From positions 139,481,822 through 139,545,821 of the forward strand of contig NC_133658.1 of the NCBI RefSeq assembly GCF_037893015.1: DNA of 64,000 nt, in the 5' to 3' direction. This DNA is from Macrotis lagotis (lineage: Eukaryota; Chordata; Mammalia; Peramelemorphia; Peramelidae). Positions 56,725-64,000 of this stretch are shown here, in pieces. The notes under the pieces were generated by a model. It made no database searches and was not told where the DNA came from. It saw only the letters and a list, made by a program, of their open reading frames with translations. The position numbers and the translations under genes are program-made. The stretch's first letter is position 1. The number at the start of each line of letters is the position of its first letter.

Positions 56725-57195
56725 ATGCTAAAGTGGTTTTCCTTAAACACAGATCTGATCATGTTGCCTCCCTACTCAAAGAACTTCAATGGTTTCTTAT
56801 TCTCTCTAGATTATTTAACTTTGAAAGATCTTCATAATTTGACCCTAGATTCTTTACTGATTAATTTGAATTTTACCTCCCCTCCCACACATACCATTCA
56901 GCCAAACTGACCTTCCCCCTCCCTGAAATACTCTCTTCACTTCCATCTCAAAGAATCCCTCTCTTTCTGCAATATGCATCTCAAACACCACATGCTACAT
57001 GAAACCTTTGCAGATCTCTCAAAATGCTAGTGTCCTCTGATCCAAACCACCTTGTAACTAGCATTTTTATACTTATTTTCTTCATATTTATTCTCCTTGT
57101 ATTTGTCTTCCCAGTTGAATGCAAGTTTCTTGTGAGTAGGGATTACCATACAGTGTCTGGAGCATAGTAAGTGTTTAATAAATATTTGTTAATTG
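56725..57195 (+). mobile_element. Second L2 LINE 3' part in tandem
   Basis: AAACACAGATCTGATCATGT, CTACTCAAAGAACTTCAATG, ATAATTTGACCCTAGATTC, then TAGTAAGTGTTTAATAAATA. Confidence 0.78.
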
Positions 57196-57324
57196 ATATA
57201 TTGTGGAGGGGATATCTTGTTCAGATACAATTGGGACTAATTGTTCTCTCTGGTCCCTTCCAATTTGGAAATGCTGCCATTTTGTGTGTGTTGATACATT
57301 CATGTTGTTTGGTTGGTGTTTGTT

Positions 57325-57440
57325 GTCCTTCATTCTCAGAGGACCAAAACAACATCACTATGTTGGAGACTCTTACCATGTGTCTGACTGTGACTAATCA
57401 GACCAATACAAGTTTGGAATGCTCTACCATGGTTGAGGCA
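57325..57440. mobile_element. Old repeat fragment, TTGTCCTTCATTCTC type
   Basis: TTGTTGTCCTTCATTCTCAG, then GTGTCTGACTGTGACTAATC and TTGGAATGCTCTACCATGG. It shares only its start with the composite SINE family; I cannot name it. Confidence 0.45.
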
Positions 57441-57457
57441 CAAATATTCTATGTAAG

Positions 57458-57605
57458 GCTTTGTTCACAACAACCCTTTGAGTCAGAGAGTTCTATCATC
57501 CTGTCTTTACAGGTAAGGAAACTGAGCCTCAAAAAACTTAAATGACCAGCCCAAGATAAGCCACCGGGATGGTCAAACGTGAACTTGAACCTTGATCTCC
57601 TGATT
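57458..57605 (-). mobile_element. MIR fragment
   Basis: TCACAACAACCCTTTGAGTC, TTACAGGTAAGGAAACTGAG. Confidence 0.7.
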
Positions 57606-57719
57606 GTTGGAGTGGAGTTTATCCTACCATAATACATGATCTTTAGGTGCTTAATAAATGTTTGTTGGCTTGTAGTTGATACGACTGTCCTCCTAGTCTT
57701 TAAGTTTTGTGAAACGTGG

Positions 57720-57855
57720 AGTTGTGATGCTGGGCAAATCACTTAACCTCTCAGAGAAGAGCCTTAATTTTCTCATCTATATAGTAGGGGAAATCATACT
57801 TATATCACCTACTTTGAAAGATTGTATTCAGAAAGCATTTTATAAATGATAAAGA
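57720..57855 (+). mobile_element. MIR fragment
   Basis: CTGGGCAAATCACTTAACCT, TTTTCTCATCTATATAGTAG, AAAGCATTTTATAAATGAT. Confidence 0.65.
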
Positions 57856-57959
57856 ACCAAATAGTTGTGAATTGTCTTTATTCTTCACAGTGCCTAGCAA
57901 TGTTTCCTCTGAATGTAGTAAGTTATCAACAAATACTTAACAAATGAATGAATTATTTT

Positions 57960-59035
57960 TTCTAGGGGAAGGAAGGGAGGGCATAGGGAGGAAAAGGGAA
58001 GAGTGATGGAGAAAATAGAAATAAAACCAACTGGGTGATAAAAGGAGAGTAGGGACACTGATCTTGTCTCCAAAGAGGATATGAATAGTGCCTGAAGTAG
58101 CAGTCGCCGGCAACAGGTGGAGTAAGGAGGATATGTAGCAGAGTGAGCTCAGAACAGCTGGTATCTCTTACCCCCACCCCCTCCTCCCTTTCCTCCCTCC
58201 AGAATGTGCCAGGATGGGGGGAGGGGGAGAGGGAGGAAAGGAGGGGGAAAGGGAGGGGAAACTGGAGAATGCACAGTCACATCTGCCCATCCCTCTTGCC
58301 AGGATAGTGGTTGTGTACTGCTTTCTACTCTGAAAGAGAAAAGTTTTTTGGCCCTGATAGTGCCAGACAGGTTCTTGCAGGTGAGGGAGCTGTCCTTTCA
58401 GCACTGTGCCCATACTTAGTTGCACGGGTCTCTATCTGCCTCCTGGAAAGAGGAAGAGGCTTACAGAAAAAGGAGGCTTATTCACAGTGGAGTTGTTTGA
58501 CAGTTCTGGTCACCATGCCCAAGAGCCAGGATCTGGATGCCCCCAAGGTGCCATTCTCTTTCCTTCCATGACTCATTTTTAGTGTTCCTAGAGGCTGAGA
58601 ACTTTAAGACTGAATGAGACTTCTGTCCCTGGTGCCTCATATAAGCTCAGAAAATCTCTTAGCAGATGCTAGATCCAATTCTCTGCCTTGGTCTGTGACA
58701 TTTCTGAGTAAGTTCCCTGGACTGAATACAACCTGGAGGTTGCAAAATAATTTGTTCTTTTCTCTCACCCAATATTTATATTTATGTAACCTGTGATTTT
58801 TAAAAGGAAAACAAGAATGCTGAAAGTTCTTGGATATGTCAGGAATAAACTAGAAAGAGCAAACTTTGTGAGCCTAGGCAGAGCTCTGAATCCTCTCATC
58901 TGTAAAAATGAAAGGATTAGACTTCTCAATCCCTTTCAACTCTGATAATCTTTATTTCTACTTAATTTAAAATTGCATTAAGTGACCTCTGAAGTCTTGA
59001 CTAGAAGAGACTGTCATGAAGAGAATATGAGAATT
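57960..59035. other. Intron 2 DNA, mostly unassigned
   Basis: Purine-rich patches at 57965-58010 and 58205-58265. A MIR-like tail lies near 58895-58955. Open stretches here are not recognisable. Confidence 0.45.
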
Positions 59036-59039
59036 AAAG

Positions 59040-59150
59040 TCAGGCAGGCAGTAAATATTCGATAAGCACCTACTATATCCCAGAGCATTGTGCTCTGTGG
59101 GATAAAAAGAAAGGTAGTCTTTGTTCTGAAAGAGCTTACAATGGAGAGCC
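59040..59150 (-). mobile_element. L2 LINE 3' end, reverse strand
   Basis: ATAAGCACCTACTATATCCC, CTGAAAGAGCTTACAATGGA. Confidence 0.7.
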
Positions 59151-59389
59151 TAAGGTCACAGTCAAAGTCAGAAGACCTAGGTTTGAAACCAGGTTCTGCC
59201 ACAAACTAGTTCTATTATCACGAACCAATCACTCACCTTTCTATTCTTCTTATATCTTAAACTTCACTCAGCTCTCACTCCATGTACTTTTAACCTCCTT
59301 TCTCTTCTTTGAACAAAACATTCCATCAATGACTCTAGACATTTCCATTGAGGCTTTTCTCATACTTGGTTTTCTTAGATTATTAAGTG

Positions 59390-60178
59390 ATGTGTTATTC
59401 CAAGATCTCAAGGATAGGCTGAAACCTTTCAGTGTTTCTAGAGTGGTCAGATTCAGAACAAAATCTGTTTGCCACCGAACTACTCCTCCACCCTCAATTT
59501 GAGGTTTGCATGTTCCTGACCTGGGTTTGGGTCAACAATTTGCAAGAGCAAAATCACTTCTGGACTCCACACCTATCAACAACAGGAAAACTCTGTTAGT
59601 CAGAGTAACAGAATTGTAGGTTCCTCTTTAGTGGGAGATCCCTGCCTGGTTCATCCTCTTCAGCCTGGGCTAGATACTAGAAGTGAGATCCTGAGCTGAG
59701 GTTGAGGTCTGAGCCACACTGCTGCAACTACTGCCTTTTGAGCTTTCTCCTTTCTCTGTAAGCTGCCCAAGACCTCCCTACCCAGGAACACTGAGAAGGT
59801 TCTCTTCTCACTCTAACTTGAATCTGTGACCAAATATTAGGTATTGTTAACAAAGCTGCCAGATCTCATTTGACCCAGTCCATGGCCTGGTGATACCCTG
59901 AAATCTGGAGTCTCCTCTTTCCCTAATGCACAGCCTCTCCCCAAGAATCAAAATTTTTCACATGCCATATGCTCCCAATCTGATCTTTACTCCTTGAGTC
60001 CAAGGAATTCCTGTAAATCTTCTAATGCTGTGTTGGGTTGGACAAATGTATTATTGTAATTTTTTCTAGATTTCCCCAACAGAATTCTCTCTAGTGCATT
60101 TTCTAGATTTATTTGGAGGAACTTGTGGGAGAGAGTTCACCACACTGCTTCCTAATGCTTCTCCATCTTGCTTCCACC
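59390..60178 (-). mobile_element. L1 5' UTR relic, reverse strand
   Basis: On the minus strand it opens at about 60175 with GTGGAAGCAAGATGGAGAAG, close to the L1 start GGAGCCAAGATGGC, followed by AACTCTCTCCCACAAGTTCC as in marsupial L1 leaders, and continues for about 0.8 kb. No ORF1 or ORF2 is attached. Confidence 0.6.
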
Positions 60179-60179
60179 T

Positions 60180-60500
60180 CCCTGTCTACTATTCCTAGAA
60201 TGCTGTTTATCCTCATCTTTGCCTACTGGCTTTCCGGGCTTCCTTCAAGTTCCAACTAAAATCTCACCTTCTACAGGAAGACTTTCTTAATCCCTTAATT
60301 CTAGTAACTTCTCTCTGTTGATTAATTATGACTTATTCTGTACATATTTTATTTATACTCAATTATTTACTTATTATCTCCCCCATTAGACTGTGAACAC
60401 CTTGAAAGCAGGAACTGTCTTTTACCTTTCTCTTAACACACTTAACACAGAACCTTGCACATGACAGATGCTTAATAAATATTTGACTAACTAATCTTAC
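60180..60500 (+). mobile_element. L2 LINE 3' end
   Basis: CTTCTACAGGAAGACTTTCT, TCTCCCCCATTAGACTGTGA, TGCTTAATAAATATTTGACT. Confidence 0.85.
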
Positions 60501-61007
60501 CTCTTTTCCTCATCTGTAAAATGAGGTGGTTTTAACTAGTCCCTGAGGCCCCTTCTCTGCCCCCACTAATTGGCTTTGTGTCCAAGAGCCAGGTGCCTCT
60601 TAGTGCCTCTTTTTCCTTATCTGTCAAAGGAGGATAATAAATCAAGACATTTAACATCCCAGGGCTCTCAATTTCTCCCTTCAATGGAGAAGAATCTCAT
60701 TAGCTGACTAACAACTCACTATGTAAAAGACCTGTCCCTGACCGTATTCACTTTTTGGCTTCTCCTCTCCAAAATTATGTTTTGTAGCTTTTTTATTTAC
60801 TATCAAAGGAAGCAAAGGGAGACTGCCATGTGGGGGAATGGAAAGAAGGTTTGGGACTGGAAAGGGGCAGCAAGGAAAAAGAAGTGCACATAATGCACAA
60901 GGGAGTCTGACATTTTTAGGGGAAGAGGGTATAATATCCTACCTTGGGGAGGCCTGTTAGTAAGCAGTAAGGTTATAATGCCTCCTCCCTCCACCTGCTT
61001 CTTCCAG
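60500..61007. other. 3' end of intron 2
   Basis: A MIR-like piece, CCTCATCTGTAAAATGAGGT, is at 60505-60560. The rest is unassigned up to the CTTCTTCCAG acceptor of exon 3. Confidence 0.5.
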
Positions 61008-61079
61008 GGACCTGAAGAACAATCTCATCAGTACAGTACATCCTGGTGCCTTCCTAGGATTGGGAGAATTGAAGCGCTT
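61008..61079 (+). CDS. ADGRA2: ADGRA2 exon 3: leucine-rich repeat 2
   Basis: 72 bp, phase 2 at both ends. It encodes residues 111-134, starting [16 protein letters not shown], and the human repeat differs by only a few conservative changes. The acceptor is CTTCTTCCAG|G and the donor is TT|GTAAGT. It is the first of four exons packed within 2.4 kb after the long intron 2. Confidence 0.96.
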
Positions 61080-61239
61080 GTAAGTACCAATGACTTTTTT
61101 TCCTTCACGTCCCTGACCTCCTCATTCCAAACATTCAATACTCTTAACGATTACAAAGTACATAAAAGGATCTCAAGCCCAGATCTAGCACTCAGTCTCT
61201 ATCTTTAGCCCTTTTTTACTTAGCCCTCTCTTTGCTTCT

Positions 61240-61435
61240 GGACAGCACTCTGGACTTTGAGTCAAGTGGTTCTGAGTTCAAATACTGCCTTTGACACTTA
61301 TCAACTATGGACAAGGCACTAACTTGACCCTCGGTTTTCCCATCCATACAAAAGGATAATACTACTTACCTCAGAAGGTATCTGTGACACTCAAAAAAGA
61401 TACCACATATAAAGTAATTTGTAAGAGCTTAAAGC
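61240..61435 (+). mobile_element. MIR SINE in intron 3
   Basis: GACAGCACTCTGGACTTTG, GGTTCTGAGTTCAAATACTG, TTCCCATCCATACAAAAGGA. Confidence 0.7.
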
Positions 61436-61529
61436 ATCATATTTTTTGGAATTATTACTTTCCTTTGCCCCCTCCCAACCCACCTACAAGTTAACAAAAA
61501 TCTTCCTAAGGCTGTGTCAATTTCTCTAG

Positions 61530-61601
61530 AGATCTCTCCAATAACCGAATTGGCTGTCTTTCTTCTGGAGCTTTTCAGGGCCTTTCCAACCTCCTCCGAC
61601 T
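61530..61601 (+). CDS. ADGRA2: ADGRA2 exon 4: leucine-rich repeat 3
   Basis: 72 bp, phase 2 at both ends. It encodes residues 135-158, starting LDLSNNRIGCLSSGAFQGL. The SNNRIGCL core is the same as I recall for the human protein. The acceptor is TTTCTCTAG|A and the donor is CT|GTGAGT. The cysteine in GCL lies within the repeat and is also present in human. Confidence 0.96.
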
Positions 61602-61997
61602 GTGAGTATGAAAAGGCTAGAGAAGTGAGGGGGTGTGGGGGAGAGAAGAACTGAGGGCAAAATGGATGACAACAATAGAAAAGACCCAATGCAAGATATT
61701 GTGGGGGCTTCGAAAAAGCAAGAGTTGAATCTCTTGGTTCTAGACCCCTTCTAAATTCCTAACTTGAAGGCAAAAGTTCTTTAACCTGAGGTTACTGAAA
61801 GTTTTTTTTAATAATGTGATAACTGTGTTTCAGTGTTTCCTTTTAATCCTATGCATTTTATTTTATACATGTAAAAACATTCCAAAAAGTCCAAAACTTT
61901 CACCAGATTGTCAAAGGGGTCCATGGCATAAAAAAGTATAAGAACTCCTTGACCTATCAAGGTGTCACAATCCATTCTTGCTATTCTCCCCTCATAG

Positions 61998-62069
61998 AAA
62001 CATGTCTGGGAACATCTTCTCTAGCCTACCAGCTGGGGTGTTTGATGAGCTTCCAGCCTTGAAAGTTGT
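61998..62069 (+). CDS. ADGRA2: ADGRA2 exon 5: leucine-rich repeat 4
   Basis: 72 bp, phase 2 at both ends. It encodes residues 159-182, starting [19 protein letters not shown]. The human repeat reads [22 protein letters not shown] is a potential N-glycosylation sequon on the repeat face. The acceptor is CCCCTCATAG|A and the donor is GT|GTGAGT. Confidence 0.96.
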
Positions 62070-62074
62070 GTGAG

Positions 62075-62460
62075 TATCTTCTCCCAGTTCACTTAATTTC
62101 CAAGAGAAATTCCTCCTTCCCTACTTTATCCACAAAGTGAGGATATGTCGACTTTACTAAACTAGCACAAAAGTGAGCATTGGGACCATCCAAGTCAGTA
62201 GATAGGGTAGACAGGCACCTTTGTGGGATGACTTAGGGAGCATTGATCAGGCTTATTCCCAAAGTATCCCCATCTCTGCTTGCCATGCTGTCTAAAACAT
62301 GTTATCATTAGTGATTTATTTCTTCAAGTCTCAAAGGATTCCTTATTAAACTGCAAATTCCTCTGAGATAGTGATGGTACCTGAAACCATTATCATCCCA
62401 CACCATAAGGAATTAATTAAGAAGTAACTGAAAGCAAAGACTCTTTGAAATGGCCAAGAC
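62075..62460. other. Intron 5 DNA, nothing recognised
   Basis: No element or exon signature seen. Confidence 0.5.
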
Positions 62461-62612
62461 TGGGGTGGCTAGGTGGTGCAGTGAATAAAGCACCAGCCCT
62501 GGAGTCAGGAGTACCTGGGTTCAAATCTGATCTCAGACACTTAATAATCACCTAGCTGTATGGCCTTGGGCAAGCTACTTAACCCCATTTGCCTTGCAAA
62601 AACCTAAAAAAA
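62461..62612 (+). mobile_element. Young marsupial SINE in intron 5
   Basis: TGGGGTGGCTAGGTGGTGCA to TTGCAAAAACCTAAAAAAA. Flanking 11-bp repeat ATGGYCAAGAC (one mismatch) at 62450-62460 and 62613-62623. It lies between exons 5 and 6 in the sense direction. Confidence 0.93.
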
Positions 62613-62819
62613 ATGGTCAAGACAATGTTTTTGCAGTGAGTTTGGCAAGTAATTTTCCAGAGCAAGAAATATGAACTAAAAGGAATGTTGAGAATACCCC
62701 ACTGATATGCTCTCCCTATGCATAGAGAATGAATTAATGATTTCATTGATGTAGTAAGTTCTTCATTAAAGAAACTTTCTTTCCCAATGCATATATTTAC
62801 CTCCTCTGCAATTTGTACT

Positions 62820-62942
62820 CCTATAGAGATTAAGCAATTTGCTCAAATGTTACACAGCTAGTATAATTCTGAGGTAGGGTTTGAACCCTAAGTCTTCCTG
62901 ACTCCAAGATCACTTACTATATACTATACTAAGATGCCTCTC
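62820..62942 (-). mobile_element. MIR-type fragment
   Basis: GAGATTAAGCAATTTGCTCA, TAGGGTTTGAACCCTAAGTC, CTTCCTGACTCCAAGATC. Confidence 0.65.
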
Positions 62943-63218
62943 AGAAATTCTACTTACTTTGCAGTTTTCTTGTGTTGACCCTGATGATCACATAAATCTT
63001 TCCTATAGATTTTGATTCTTGGTCTTTTCCAGCTCTATATCATTTGGGGGAGGTGCTCAGATATGCATCATTCCTCCTTTTCCTGATAGCCAGAGGTCTT
63101 CCTACCCACCTATCCCCATGAACCCATGACTTGTTGGGTCATCATTGACCATAGTCTCAAATTTCCTTTTCCCTACCCTTCTACCATGATTTCCCTCTTC
63201 ATTCCTTACCAATTTTAG

Positions 63219-63382
63219 GGACTTTGGCACAGAATTCCTGACCTGTGACTGCCATCTACACTGGGTATTGCCTTGGGCTCGTAATCACTCTGTGCAACTA
63301 TCTGAGCGGACATTTTGTGCCTATCCTAGCTCCCTCCATGCCCAGGCCCTTCGAGGTCTCCAGGATAATCAGCTCCACTGTG
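63219..63382 (+). CDS. ADGRA2: ADGRA2 exon 6: LRR C-terminal cap
   Basis: 164 bp, entered in phase 2 and left in phase 1 (TGT G|GTAAGA). It encodes residues 183-237: [20 protein letters not shown], then a sequon NHS, then [20 protein letters not shown] and a last cysteine in LHC. The four cysteines (CxC, then C, then C) are the LRR C-cap disulphide pattern. Human has LCC at the end where this has LHC, so one cysteine outside the core pattern is replaced. The LRR/C-cap region together with the Ig domain is reported to contact RECK. The window ends in the intron that follows. Confidence 0.95.
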
Positions 63383-63920
63383 GTAAGAAACTTCAAGCTT
63401 TTCTGAATTGCCAGAGAAATCTGCCCTCCAGTCTTGCTCCAAACTCCTAAGATACCTGAGGTTCAATTTCATAAAACTCCTTAAAAATAGAAGAATTTCT
63501 TCCCCCTCCTATGATACTCATGGGTCATCCAACCTAGAATGGAAATTTCAAGGGGAAGGACAGCCCCTAAACAATCCCACTTTTTCATTAATAACCCATT
63601 ATGGATCAGTCATTATTAATTTATTTATGTCTCTTTTAAAGTTTTTTGGAGAAAACTCATTATCTGAGTGATAATCAAGTATAGATAGGACTACTTCTTT
63701 ACATTAATCACAAAACCACCTTTTCTGAAATTCCCTTATTTCAAAAATTGCGGACTTTGGTGACCATGTTTCTAGTCCACCCACTCTGTACATTTTATAT
63801 TTTTATAGACATATATCATAATCTTTCTTGATCCTTTCCTAGACTGAAAAATCTTTTATCCAACTTAAAACACCAAGCACTCCCTTTACTGAATATCAGA
63901 GATAGACCTAAGATCTGGTG
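63383..63920. other. Start of ADGRA2 intron 6
   Basis: Begins with donor GTAAGA. No element seen before the MIR at its end. Confidence 0.6.
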
Positions 63921-63924
63921 TAGA

Positions 63925-64000
63925 GCTAGAGATGGAAGGGATCTCATTAGTCCAAGCCACTCATTTTACAATTGAGAAAACTGAGGCCCAGGGAGATTAA
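63925..64000 (-). mobile_element. MIR-type fragment at the window edge
   Basis: GGAAGGGATCTCATTAGTCC, then ATTGAGAAAACTGAGGCCCA. Confidence 0.6.

Larger units (their letters stand above)
20183..63382 (+). other. ADGRA2: ADGRA2 (GPR124) gene, 5' part: exons 1-6
   Basis: Six exons joined by GT-AG introns encode a signal peptide, LRR N-cap, four leucine-rich repeats and an LRR C-cap matching my memory of human ADGRA2 along their whole length, for example [27 protein letters not shown] and [14 protein letters not shown]-type stretches. The joined product is 237 residues plus one base. The family is a group of adhesion GPCRs at the plasma membrane; ADGRA2 acts with the GPI-anchored protein RECK as a Wnt7a/7b-specific co-activator of Frizzled/LRP signalling in brain endothelium, needed for CNS vessel growth and the blood-brain barrier. 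Introns are about 25957, 14536, 450, 396 and 1149 bp. The gene continues beyond the window in intron 6; the later extracellular domains and the seven-pass region are not present. The closest alternatives, ADGRA1 and ADGRA3, fit worse: ADGRA1 lacks this LRR ectodomain, and the exon 1 stretches are specific to ADGRA2. Confidence 0.96.

Noticed and set aside
57171-57545. 124-codon open frame
   Set aside because: Crosses an L2 end, an old repeat fragment and a MIR, so it is assembled from repeats by chance.
1-64000. CRISPR array, tRNA or rRNA genes
   Set aside because: Repeats are tandem or dispersed eukaryotic types; tRNA-like boxes belong to SINE heads, not to functional tRNA genes.
1-64000. 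Endogenous retrovirus or LTR element
   Set aside because: No paired long terminal repeats, primer-binding site or gag/pol/env signature was recognised by eye.

Overview
This window is vertebrate nuclear DNA from a marsupial, most likely an Australian one. The signs are many copies of the marsupial tRNA-derived SINE (head GGCTAGGTGG, tail TTGCAAAAACC) with near-perfect target-site duplications, marsupial-type L1 3' ends, abundant old L2 and MIR, RTE relics, and CpG depletion outside one CpG island. The Australian assignment is inference from SINE type; the marsupial assignment is firmer.

The only protein-coding gene I can support is the 5' part of ADGRA2 (GPR124, adhesion G protein-coupled receptor A2) on the + strand. 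Exon 1 (start ATG 20183, signal peptide and LRR N-cap) lies in a CpG island at about 19300-20760. Four 72-bp leucine-rich-repeat exons follow at 46400-46471, 61008-61079, 61530-61601 and 61998-62069, then a 164-bp LRR C-cap exon at 63219-63382. All joins are GT-AG. Introns 1-5 are phase 2, so each LRR exon carries one 24-residue repeat. Intron 1 is about 26 kb and intron 2 about 14.5 kb. The window stops in intron 6, so the later extracellular domains and the seven-pass region are not here. Together these exons encode about 237 residues. In the known biology, ADGRA2 works with RECK to make brain endothelial cells respond to Wnt7a/7b.

Region by region: 1-19300 is intergenic, repeat-rich and without a recognisable gene. 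19300-20760 is promoter CpG island, leader with upstream ORFs, exon 1, and a C-rich minisatellite starting about 20 bp past the exon 1 donor. 20443-46399 is intron 1, holding nested L1s, a duplicated segment with a hAT transposon in one copy, SINEs and microsatellites. 46472-61007 is intron 2, holding L2s, inserted SINEs, two patches of homeodomain-type sites, a GC-rich repeat-poor block and an antisense L1 5' UTR relic. 61008-63382 is the compact cluster of exons 3-6.

The points most worth a second look are a possible upstream ORF with a CGG-encoded polyglycine run, a three-codon upstream ORF whose stop overlaps the ADGRA2 start codon, the 10-bp-phased array beside the exon 1 donor, a hAT insertion with its empty site preserved in a neighbouring duplicate, and a SINE pair forming an inverted repeat of about 150-bp arms. 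I see no CRISPR array, tRNA or rRNA gene, or recognisable retrovirus.
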